The notes under the pieces are model-generated. The model saw only the letters and a program-made list of their open reading frames with translations. It was not told where the DNA came from and ran no database searches. From assembly GCA_949063825.1 (NCBI GenBank), contig CARSRA010000004.1:1-11860 (forward strand): a stretch of DNA of 11,860 nt, in the 5' to 3' direction. This document shows positions 1 through 5,504 of the stretch, one piece after another. The DNA comes from an uncultured Candidatus Saccharibacteria bacterium. GTDB taxonomy: Bacteria > Patescibacteriota > Saccharimonadia > Saccharimonadales > Saccharimonadaceae. Position 1 is the first letter of the stretch. Every line of letters begins with the position of its first letter. Both the position numbers and the translations under genes were made by a program.

Positions 1-176
1 CCCCTAAGCCACCATAGATCACCAAACCAATTAACCCCAAAAATAACAAACGGTACGATCATATAATATACAAACGCTGATGCGCAGGAATATTTATCGA
101 CCTTCATCTTAATCATTGGCAATACATCTATAACCCCCGCAATCGCCCCAATCAATAATGTCAATATGAAATTCAT
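1..176 (-). CDS. Membrane protein of unknown function, 3' end outside window
   Basis: The reading frame is open from the ATG at 176-174 to the window edge, giving 58 codons with the C-terminus missing. The start is well supported: an AAGGAG ribosome binding site lies 7 bases upstream (184-189) and a promoter lies just behind it. The visible protein begins MNFILTLLIGAIAGVIDVLP, a hydrophobic helix, followed by a short basic stretch (KMKVDKY) and a second hydrophobic helix (about residues 34-51) ending in Trp-rich sequence. This indicates an inner-membrane protein with at least two helices. I do not recognise the family. It is transcribed divergently from the membrane protein at 374, with about 200 bp between them. 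Confidence 0.7.
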   Translation of the reverse strand, partial: MNFILTLLIGAIAGVIDVLPMIKMKVDKYSCASAFVYYMIVPFVIFGVNWFGDLWWLR

Positions 177-196
177 TTTAGCTCTCCTTTTCATGT

Positions 197-223
197 ATTG
201 TATCATAAATTATCTAGTCTCAA
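197..223 (-). promoter_or_regulatory. Promoter for the minus-strand membrane protein
   Basis: Read on the minus strand, TTGAGA (223-218) lies 15 bases before TACAAT (202-197), which is preceded by TG in the extended -10 arrangement (TGATACAAT). The spacing is short, so the extended -10 is probably the main determinant. The predicted start near 190 leaves a leader of only about 14 bases that carries the AAGGAG site. Confidence 0.5.
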
Positions 224-257
224 CATCCTTAGGCGGACTCACTCCATAATACCAGTA

Positions 258-286
258 TTGACTTTTTTAATAAAGTATGATAAAAT
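258..286 (+). promoter_or_regulatory. Consensus-like sigma-70 promoter
   Basis: TTGACT (258-263) and TAAAAT (281-286) are separated by exactly 17 bases. This is the best two-box promoter in the window. The predicted transcription start near 293 gives the gene at 374 a leader of about 80 bases, much longer than the other leaders here. Confidence 0.65.
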
Positions 287-308
287 AGAAGTATAGGCAG
301 TCGCAAAA

Positions 309-371
309 ATGGGCGATATGTCTGGGATTTTGATAGATTTTGGATGTTTTCTCTCTAGAAGGAGGTGGTAA
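309..371 (+). CDS. Possible 20-codon leader ORF
   Basis: ATG at 309 opens a frame encoding MGDMSGILIDFGCFLSRRRW and stops at TAA 369-371, two bases before the ATG of the next gene (374). Its last codons (AGG AGG TGG) are the ribosome binding site of that gene, so translating it would cover or uncover that site. The first 11 bases around its start (AAAAATGGGCG, 305-315) are repeated exactly at the downstream gene start (370-380). It has only a weak binding site of its own (GGCAG). It may be a chance ORF. Confidence 0.25.
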   Translation: MGDMSGILIDFGCFLSRRRW

Positions 372-373
372 AA

Positions 374-859
374 ATGGGCGGGAGAGGCAAAGAGAAAATT
401 GCTGCAATTGCATTTTTCCTGGGAGCTGTAACGCTCGGATTATACGCAAAGCTAGGAAAAGTAGCTTTTGGCGTATTATCGCTGTCGGAGACGAAACTAT
501 TTTGTACAGTCTGGTCTTTTGCGTGTGTCGGAGGCGGTATTCTTTCGGTTATTGGCAATTACGGGCTAAATATGTGGCTAAATCCACATTTTAGAGCCCG
601 CGCAGGAGCCGAAGAAAAACGCTCACATCACAAAAAGATGATAACGCTACTAATAGGTTTAATCATATACCTTCTTGTTGCAAATATAATGCTTGTCGGA
701 ATCAAGAACAGTCGTATGCTATTAGCGATCTGTCTTGTCGATATTTTACTAATATTCATAAGCGAGAAAAATATAAAACTAAAAAACAAACCTATTAAAA
801 TCCCAAAAGTTCTTTATTGGGTACCGCTAAAAAAGTGGTGCCCAATTTTATTAGCTTGA
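374..859 (+). CDS. Four-helix membrane protein of unknown function
   Basis: The protein has 161 residues starting at ATG 374. This start is preferred over the in-frame GTG at 365 because the AGGAGG site (360-365) lies 8 bases before the ATG and overlaps the GTG. Four hydrophobic segments are visible: about residues 6-24 (IAAIAFFLGAVTLGLYA), 39-60, 84-107 (MITLLIGLIIYLLVANIML) and 110-128. A basic, His-containing loop (RARAGAEEKRSHHKK) lies between helices 2 and 3, and a Lys-rich tail (KNIKLKNKPIKIPK) follows the last helix. It should sit in the cytoplasmic membrane. I do not recognise a family and propose no function. The last codons (VPLKKWCP) overlap the stem-loop of a terminator, so the C-terminus may not be conserved. 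Confidence 0.75.
   Translation: MGGRGKEKIAAIAFFLGAVTLGLYAKLGKVAFGVLSLSETKLFCTVWSFACVGGGILSVIGNYGLNMWLNPHFRARAGAEEKRSHHKKMITLLIGLIIYLLVANIMLVGIKNSRMLLAICLVDILLIFISEKNIKLKNKPIKIPKVLYWVPLKKWCPILLA
816..849 (+). terminator. Rho-independent terminator overlapping the coding end
   Basis: Arms 816-827 and 835-846 form a 12-bp stem with two G-U pairs around a TAAAAAA loop, and a short T-run (846-849) follows. The hairpin lies inside the last codons of the gene at 374, whose stop codon is 857-859. It separates that gene from the hydrolase gene at 904, which has its own promoter immediately after. Confidence 0.65.
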
Positions 860-883
860 TATTTTATTAGTATATGCTATGCT
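856..883 (+). promoter_or_regulatory. Promoter of the hydrolase fusion gene
   Basis: TTGATA (856-861) and TATGCT (878-883) are 16 bases apart, with TG at 875-876 making an extended -10. The predicted start near 890 leaves a leader of about 14 bases containing AGGAGG (894-899). It follows directly on the terminator at 816-849. Confidence 0.45.
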
Positions 884-903
884 GATAAAAATTAGGAGGT
901 TCT

Positions 904-2118
904 ATGAGGGCAATTCTATTGCATGGCACGGATGGTAGTAATGAAAGCAACTGGATACCATGGCTAAAACAGCAATTGGTTAAACGTGGTTTTGAAGTTT
1001 ATGCTCCATCTTTACCCAATGCAGCATTACCAAATGGCGAAGAATGGAGTAAATATGTTGTCCAAAACACGCCATTCGAGTTTGATAATAATACTATCAT
1101 CATCGGGCACTCTGCCGGTGCGGCTCTTATTCCAATGCTATTGCAAAAATTACCATCAGGAACAAGAATTAAAAAGGCGATTTTTGTAAGCGGTTTTTAC
1201 ACCGATCTAGGTTGGGATAAGCTAAAAAATCTCCAAAATGTTGAGGTGGATTACGACAAAGTAAGGCAAAAATGTAATGAATTTATATTCCTACATTCCG
1301 ATGATGATCCCTATGTCCCCATGAAAGAGCCGCAAAAGCTGGTCGCAAAGTTGGGTGGAAAACTCACTATTATTAAAGGTCAAGGGCATTTTAATCTCGG
1401 GGCATCGCCAAAGTATAAAGAATTTCCAAAACTACTCTCCGTCATTTTGAGAGAGGACGCATTGCAGAACCTTTACTTAGCCTCCAGTTTCCGTGGGGTC
1501 GGCGTAGCTGATCTGATCATGACCGATATTGAAGCTTTATTAGGAAAACCCGCAACGGAAATCCAGCTTTCCTATATCACTACGGCTGGGAATTTACATC
1601 CATCCGACAAGAAGGATTGGATCAATGAAGGTAGAATAATTTTACAAAAACGAGGCTGGCAAGTTTTTGATTATGATATTGCAGGAAAAACTGAGGCAGA
1701 AGTTTTAGAAGAATTAAATAATCGAGATGTGATTTTTGTGCAGGGCGGCAATAACTTCTATCTCTTAGAGCAGATGCATCACTGTAATTTTAGTAAAGTT
1801 GCCAGAAAGATTCTAGCGAAGGGTGTTCCCTATATTGGCGAAAGTGCAGGCGCAATAGTTTGCGCTAAAGATCTCCATGATCAACAATACATGAGTGGCG
1901 ATCCGAACCTAGCCAAAAATTTAACGAATTTTAGTGGCCTAGGATTAGTGAATTTTCTAGTCAAACCTCATTGGAATCGAACTGGCGAAAAGCGCCAAAA
2001 GTTCTCCCGATTTCTTCACGAAACCCCAGATGAATTTTACAGTATTTCTCAGCCAATTATTTGCTTAAATGACGATCAACTAATACGAGTAGAAGGTGAT
2101 AGTTTTCAGATTTGGTAA
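904..2118 (+). CDS. RBBP9/YdeN-like serine hydrolase fused to peptidase S51 (peptidase E-like)
   Basis: This is a 404-residue cytoplasmic protein with two complete hydrolase domains. Residues 1-184 match the small RBBP9/YdeN alpha/beta hydrolases: oxyanion-side HGTDG at 7-11, nucleophile elbow GHSAG with Ser70, an acidic residue in DDDPYVP (Asp134 or 135) and His162 in GQGHF. Human RBBP9 is about 186 residues with Ser75, Asp138 and His165, so order and spacing agree. Residues 187-404 match peptidase family S51: N-terminal LYLASSF, FVQGGNNF (278-285), and nucleophile GESAG with Ser314. His356 in KPHWNR and one of the Asp residues around 323-333 are candidate triad partners. Family S51 includes Asp-X dipeptidases and cyanophycinases, but the substrate here is unknown. 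There is almost no linker. AGGAGG lies 4 bases before the ATG. It appears to be transcribed alone. Confidence 0.88.
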   Translation: MRAILLHGTDGSNESNWIPWLKQQLVKRGFEVYAPSLPNAALPNGEEWSKYVVQNTPFEFDNNTIIIGHSAGAALIPMLLQKLPSGTRIKKAIFVSGFYTDLGWDKLKNLQNVEVDYDKVRQKCNEFIFLHSDDDPYVPMKEPQKLVAKLGGKLTIIKGQGHFNLGASPKYKEFPKLLSVILREDALQNLYLASSFRGVGVADLIMTDIEALLGKPATEIQLSYITTAGNLHPSDKKDWINEGRIILQKRGWQVFDYDIAGKTEAEVLEELNNRDVIFVQGGNNFYLLEQMHHCNFSKVARKILAKGVPYIGESAGAIVCAKDLHDQQYMSGDPNLAKNLTNFSGLGLVNFLVKPHWNRTGEKRQKFSRFLHETPDEFYSISQPIICLNDDQLIRVEGDSFQIW

Positions 2119-2219
2119 GGTGAGCGAGGGGTAGTTTTTTAGTAACATCCAAAAAGGAAAAACAAATGAATCCAAATTTTTAAAATGACATACTAGACAC
2201 AGACAACCCCTGGTAAAGA

Positions 2220-2953
2220 ATGGCAGACGAAGTTCTTCAGGAGAACCCTTTTCCAGGATATTCAGATGAGCTATTCGTAGAGGATGAATACATTTTTCAG
2301 GTTGAGCCACAATTAAACGATGCAAACAAAGAGATCGATATAAATACATCCTCGATAAGTAAACCCATCCAAGACTTTTTAGATGCTACAGGATATAAAG
2401 CAAATGGGCTTGGTTATGTTAATATCCCGACAGGTCTTACGCGTAAATTACTCGGATCACAAGAAGCGCAGGAGATTTATCGTAACTTCAATTCTGCGAA
2501 TACCACGCGTGGCAAAATATATATCGAAGACATTGTTGACTCACAGGCAATTCGTGAATCTCAACCTACTCTCCTAAGCTTTATGTCATATTTATGTCAG
2601 GACTATTATAATGGCACTTTTGCGACGTACGGTAATCGTTCTACCGAGCACTTGCAGGAAAATTATAAAGATACGGCGCAACATCTCTTAGACGACATGG
2701 AACCGTTAGATTTTGCAAGCAATGAAGAGAAGCATTTACTCTCTGTGGTGATGGAAATCACAGAATATTCTTTCTAGCAACCACACTAGAGCTAGAACTT
2801 GCAAAATGCGATGACAAAGCTAAACTTGCCGAAGTCCGACAACGCTATACTATCCCGGCCAATATTTGCTTATCGAACAATTTTCCAGCAGATCTTAACG
2901 AAAAATTGGCGAATAAGCCAATTGCCTGGGATAATGACGTGGATTTTATTTAA
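2220..2953 (+). pseudogene. Frameshifted ParB-like (DGNHR motif) gene
   Basis: The first frame runs from ATG 2220 to TAG 2775-2777 (185 residues). A second frame then continues to TAA 2951-2953 and encodes GNHRIFFLATTLELELAKC followed by RYTIPANICLSN. The switch must fall between 2726 (after a TGA in the second frame) and 2774. Adding one base in CTGTGGTGATGG near 2747-2750 would give LLSVVDGNHRIFFLA and a protein of about 244 residues. A buried hydrophobic strand, DGNHR, a helix, then an 'IPxxI' strand is the pattern of the ParB/sulfiredoxin-like and DGQHR (DndB-like) folds used by nucleases and DNA-binding proteins. The N-terminal 110 residues are acidic and unrecognised. No convincing ribosome binding site precedes ATG 2220 and an in-frame TAA lies at 2214. 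A sequencing error is the main alternative to true decay; programmed frameshifting is less likely. Confidence 0.6.
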
Positions 2954-3045
2954 TATACTTTAATTTTGACAGTCGAATATGTTGTTTGGTCGGGCGTGGT
3001 TTGTTCAGCGTTAACAAAGTTTCTAGAGGGAGAGTAGATTTGCTA

Positions 3046-3067
3046 TGTTATAATATATAGTATAACA
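3046..3067 (+). promoter_or_regulatory. Extended -10 promoter inside an operator-like palindrome
   Basis: TGTTATAAT (3046-3054) is a perfect extended -10 element with no recognisable -35 box. It is the left half of a 22-bp palindrome (3046-3067) with half-sites TGTTATA and TATAACA, in which 10 of 11 base pairs are symmetric (only 3053/3060 mismatch). A dimeric repressor bound here would block the promoter of the DUF4365 gene, whose predicted transcript starts near 3061. AT-rich sequence makes chance palindromes more likely, so the operator role is inferred. Confidence 0.55.
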
Positions 3068-3083
3068 ACGTAAGGCAGCCACC

Positions 3084-4877
3084 ATGGAGCACATCAAGAA
3101 TCGAAAGGGTAAATATACCGCATCGCCAGCCGTAGACTCATCGTCTGCGATTCAAGATATACAGTCAGTCTCGTTAGTTGAGCATATTTTATCCACACAT
3201 GGCGTAGCAATTCCGAACCTACAGAAGAATGATAAAACTCCCAACACAGACGGCGCTGTAACAATTTATGATGACGAGTGCCGGATACTCGGGAAGATTG
3301 AGGTGCAAGTCAAGACGCTCAATGATAATAATGACTTAAAGTTTGACTGTCCAACCAGTACCCTTGCTTATTGCGAAGATGTCCAACCTATGTTATGGTT
3401 CTTCGTAGACAATACAGACAAAAAAGTATATTGGCTGTATATAGATTGTGTCTATCTATCGAATAATGAGTATAGGAATCTTAAAACGAAGCGAGTTACG
3501 CTCCTTCCTGAGCGATTCTTCTCTATAAGCAATAAATCATACATTGATGAATGGCGGAAAATAGCACTAGAGGAGCGTGAAATGCGTAAGCGATACTTGA
3601 CCATTAAGGCTGACTATTACCATTTAAGTAACCTTAAAAATATCGGTTTAGGGTCGTACGATGAAAACTTTATACAAATCCATAGATATTTAGATGAGCT
3701 TAATAAAATGTACGACGTCAATTTCCCAATCATAAAGAAAGTATTATATCCCGGGATATGGAAAATGGGAATAGCTTATAGTGAATATAGCCCCAACAGA
3801 CTGTTATACGCACTATATCCCATCATTCATGGCATTAATGACACACAGATTAAAAAATTTAAAGATAATGTCTTTGCTAAATTGTCAGAGAATAGATTTG
3901 TCCAGATTGTCGACTATTGTACGGAAAATCCTATAATGTTACGTCCTATTCATCATGCGCGAATAACAATAAAGAAAAATGTAGAACAAATCATAAAGAT
4001 TGATGCTCTTGACTTGACATGCAGTGAATTTCTAATGATTGAGTATATATTTGCCGTCATTGACCGCATAGGATTTAAACTATCACTTAAAGAAGCTCAG
4101 GAAACCTATTCAATAAAAGAAATAGAACACGGGCTGCAATTCTATGCACCTATTTGGCTAGATGAGCAGTACAAGGATACCGTTAAAACGCAAGGGCATG
4201 AGTCGTCAACTGAAGAAATACCCAAATATTACATCGACAGAAATAATTTTGCCAACATAAACGAATTACGCAATCGGGTTGAGAAAAGAATACAGCAGGG
4301 AGAAAAACCAAAAAGCTGTATTTTAGCCGCCACAGATTTTAATATCCGTACTTTTACACGCGCTTTAGAAGAGTTATCTAAAAAGCACACAGTTATCAAG
4401 CGTCCATATAAAATGCAACAGTTTGATAGTACAACCTATTTAGTAGTGAACACTCTGTCTAAAGAAGCAGCAACATATAATATGAAAAAGATCTTAAGCA
4501 ATTTACCAATATGTTATGATGCTATCCTAAAAAGAAACTTTACTGGCATAGTAAATGATGTAGGACTATTACATGGAGCAGATTTATTACTACTAAAGTA
4601 TGATCTAAAAGATCATACTTATGATGATGCGCCAACACTCAGCCAATATTACCTTCAAGACAAACGTCAGACTAAAGGTACGATGAGCATTAAAGTCGTT
4701 GATAGTAATGAGCTTGGGCAATATCCAGTCAGATTTGGGCAATTTGAAAATGAGCAGTATAAGCTTATGCGATCTGTCCATTCAATGTTACTGAACACAC
4801 TATACACTAAAACACCGCTACTAAACCTAGTAAAAGAGATATTAGGCGATCGTCTTAAGGACTATTTTAATAGCTGA
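3084..4877 (+). CDS. DUF4365-domain protein, probable PD-(D/E)XK-type nuclease
   Basis: The protein has 597 residues with no signal peptide. Residues about 15-150 resemble DUF4365: a predicted helix with SVEHIL-like sequence (28-37), TDG with Asp56, then strand IEVQVKT (72-78) carrying Glu73, Gln75 and Lys77, and the strand pair PMLWFFVDN/VYWLYID (102-121). Asp56 with (E/Q)xK is the core of PD-(D/E)XK nucleases; DUF4365 is commonly met in restriction and defence loci. Residues 160-597 are unrecognised; they include LYPGIWKMGIAY and LLYALYPI (221-247) and a possible helix-turn-helix-like stretch around 411-432. The start ATG 3084 has only a weak site (AAGG, 3072-3075). The gene follows the frameshifted DGNHR gene by 130 bp, has its own promoter, and its last 11 bases overlap a convergent small ORF. 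DNA cleavage is inferred. Confidence 0.75.
   Translation: MEHIKNRKGKYTASPAVDSSSAIQDIQSVSLVEHILSTHGVAIPNLQKNDKTPNTDGAVTIYDDECRILGKIEVQVKTLNDNNDLKFDCPTSTLAYCEDVQPMLWFFVDNTDKKVYWLYIDCVYLSNNEYRNLKTKRVTLLPERFFSISNKSYIDEWRKIALEEREMRKRYLTIKADYYHLSNLKNIGLGSYDENFIQIHRYLDELNKMYDVNFPIIKKVLYPGIWKMGIAYSEYSPNRLLYALYPIIHGINDTQIKKFKDNVFAKLSENRFVQIVDYCTENPIMLRPIHHARITIKKNVEQIIKIDALDLTCSEFLMIEYIFAVIDRIGFKLSLKEAQETYSIKEIEHGLQFYAPIWLDEQYKDTVKTQGHESSTEEIPKYYIDRNNFANINELRNRVEKRIQQGEKPKSCILAATDFNIRTFTRALEELSKKHTVIKRPYKMQQFDSTTYLVVNTLSKEAATYNMKKILSNLPICYDAILKRNFTGIVNDVGLLHGADLLLLKYDLKDHTYDDAPTLSQYYLQDKRQTKGTMSIKVVDSNELGQYPVRFGQFENEQYKLMRSVHSMLLNTLYTKTPLLNLVKEILGDRLKDYFNS
4596..4620. repeat. Perfect inverted repeat inside the DUF4365 gene
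   Basis: The 10-base arms AAGTATGATC (4596-4605) and GATCATACTT (4611-4620) are perfectly complementary around a TAAAA loop. They encode KYDLKDHTY. In mRNA this would fold into a stable hairpin; on DNA it could be a binding site. No T-run follows, so it is not a terminator. Confidence 0.6.
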
Positions 4878-5097
4878 TCTTATACTTCCCCATAAACTTA
4901 TCAACCGACTCATATTCTGCTTCAATATACCTTTTATAGTGATTGTAGTTCAGTATAATATCTCTATACTCTCGACTGCTTATACCACATACTTTTATTG
5001 CCTTATCAACTTCTATAACCATATTGTATCTACCACTTCTACGGACTTTTTCATACTTGTAAAAGTTAGGCTTCCAGTTTTCATTTATCAACGTCAT
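4867..5097 (-). CDS. Small phage-like protein with RSGxxNM motif
   Basis: This 76-residue basic protein is encoded on the minus strand and converges on the DUF4365 gene, overlapping it by 11 bases. The central sequence YEKVRRSGRYNMV (residues 15-27), then VCGISSREYRDIILNYNHY, has the form of small phage proteins with an 'R.SG..NM' motif followed by a helix ending in 'il..y'. That resemblance is from memory of the pattern and gives no function. GAGG about 11 bases upstream could serve as a binding site. The ATG directly follows the TAG stop of the ORF at 5098-5280 in the same frame, so the two may be translationally coupled or may be one gene split by an amber codon. Confidence 0.5.
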   Translation of the reverse strand: MTLINENWKPNFYKYEKVRRSGRYNMVIEVDKAIKVCGISSREYRDIILNYNHYKRYIEAEYESVDKFMGKYKISY

Positions 5098-5280
5098 CTA
5101 AGATTCTACCTCGCAATGATCTGACGTCTTCGTCCATATATGTTCAATAATCTCGCCATCAGCCCAAAGTTTATATTCTAGTTGACTTAAGTAGTTTAAC
5201 CTATCTTCAAGGCTTGGAAAAGCAATTATCATTAGAAATACATAAAAAGTAAATGACAAAAATATAGTCTCTAAGTTCAA
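5098..5280 (-). CDS. Hypothetical ORF directly upstream of and in frame with the RSGxxNM ORF
   Basis: The open frame encodes up to 60 residues from a TTG at 5280, or 44 from the first internal ATG (codon 17, MIIAFPSLEDRLNYL). It ends at TAG immediately before the ATG at 5097. Neither start has a good ribosome binding site. The first residues are hydrophobic (TIFLSFTFYVFLMIIAFP) and could be a membrane segment; the rest is Glu/Trp-rich (LEYKLWADGEIIEHIW). I do not recognise it. It may be the upstream part of a single gene with the 76-residue ORF, interrupted by one stop codon, or a decayed remnant. Confidence 0.3.
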   Translation of the reverse strand: MNLETIFLSFTFYVFLMIIAFPSLEDRLNYLSQLEYKLWADGEIIEHIWTKTSDHCEVES

Positions 5281-5303
5281 TACTTAAAGGCTACTACTTA
5301 AAC

Positions 5304-5492
5304 TTAAAACTTTCCCACTAACTGCCGTTTAGCCGAGGTGGCGTTGTGACAAAACAAACATCGGCAAGGTTCTAATCTGCAAAACCTCGTAACCCTCAGC
5401 TTCCAACTTTTGTTTTCTTTAATCATTTTATCCAGTCGTTCTATCTCATCCGTCACATTCCATTTATCAAATAACCGCCCAAATTCCTCCAA
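5304..5492 (-). CDS. Small cysteine-containing hypothetical ORF
   Basis: The frame encodes 62 residues from a TTG at 5492 that is preceded by GGAGGG with a 3-base gap, a good ribosome binding site 12 bases after the stop of the DUF262 gene. The N-terminal half is charged and helical (EEFGRLFDKWNVTDEIERLDKM), and the C-terminal half carries four cysteines and a histidine in FCRLEPCRCLFCH, which could bind a metal. Its position suggests co-transcription with the DUF262 gene. A competing ORF (ATG at about 5501, 16 codons) overlaps in another frame. No family is recognised. Confidence 0.35.
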   Translation of the reverse strand: MEEFGRLFDKWNVTDEIERLDKMIKENKSWKLRVTRFCRLEPCRCLFCHNATSAKRQLVGKF

Positions 5493-5504
5493 AAACCCTC
5501 CATT

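Noticed and set aside
2080..2349. Minus-strand ORF of 89 codons opposite the hydrolase end and the DGNHR gene start
   Set aside because: It overlaps two better-supported genes on the other strand and shows no motif or start signal.
2966..2971. Perfect -35 box TTGACA
   Set aside because: No -10 box lies 16-18 bases downstream, and the extended -10 at 3046 is about 75 bases away.
3074..3087. GGCAGCCACCATGG looks like a perfect eukaryotic Kozak start context
   Set aside because: The surroundings are bacterial (extended -10 promoter, bacterial families, Shine-Dalgarno sites elsewhere), so the match is coincidental.
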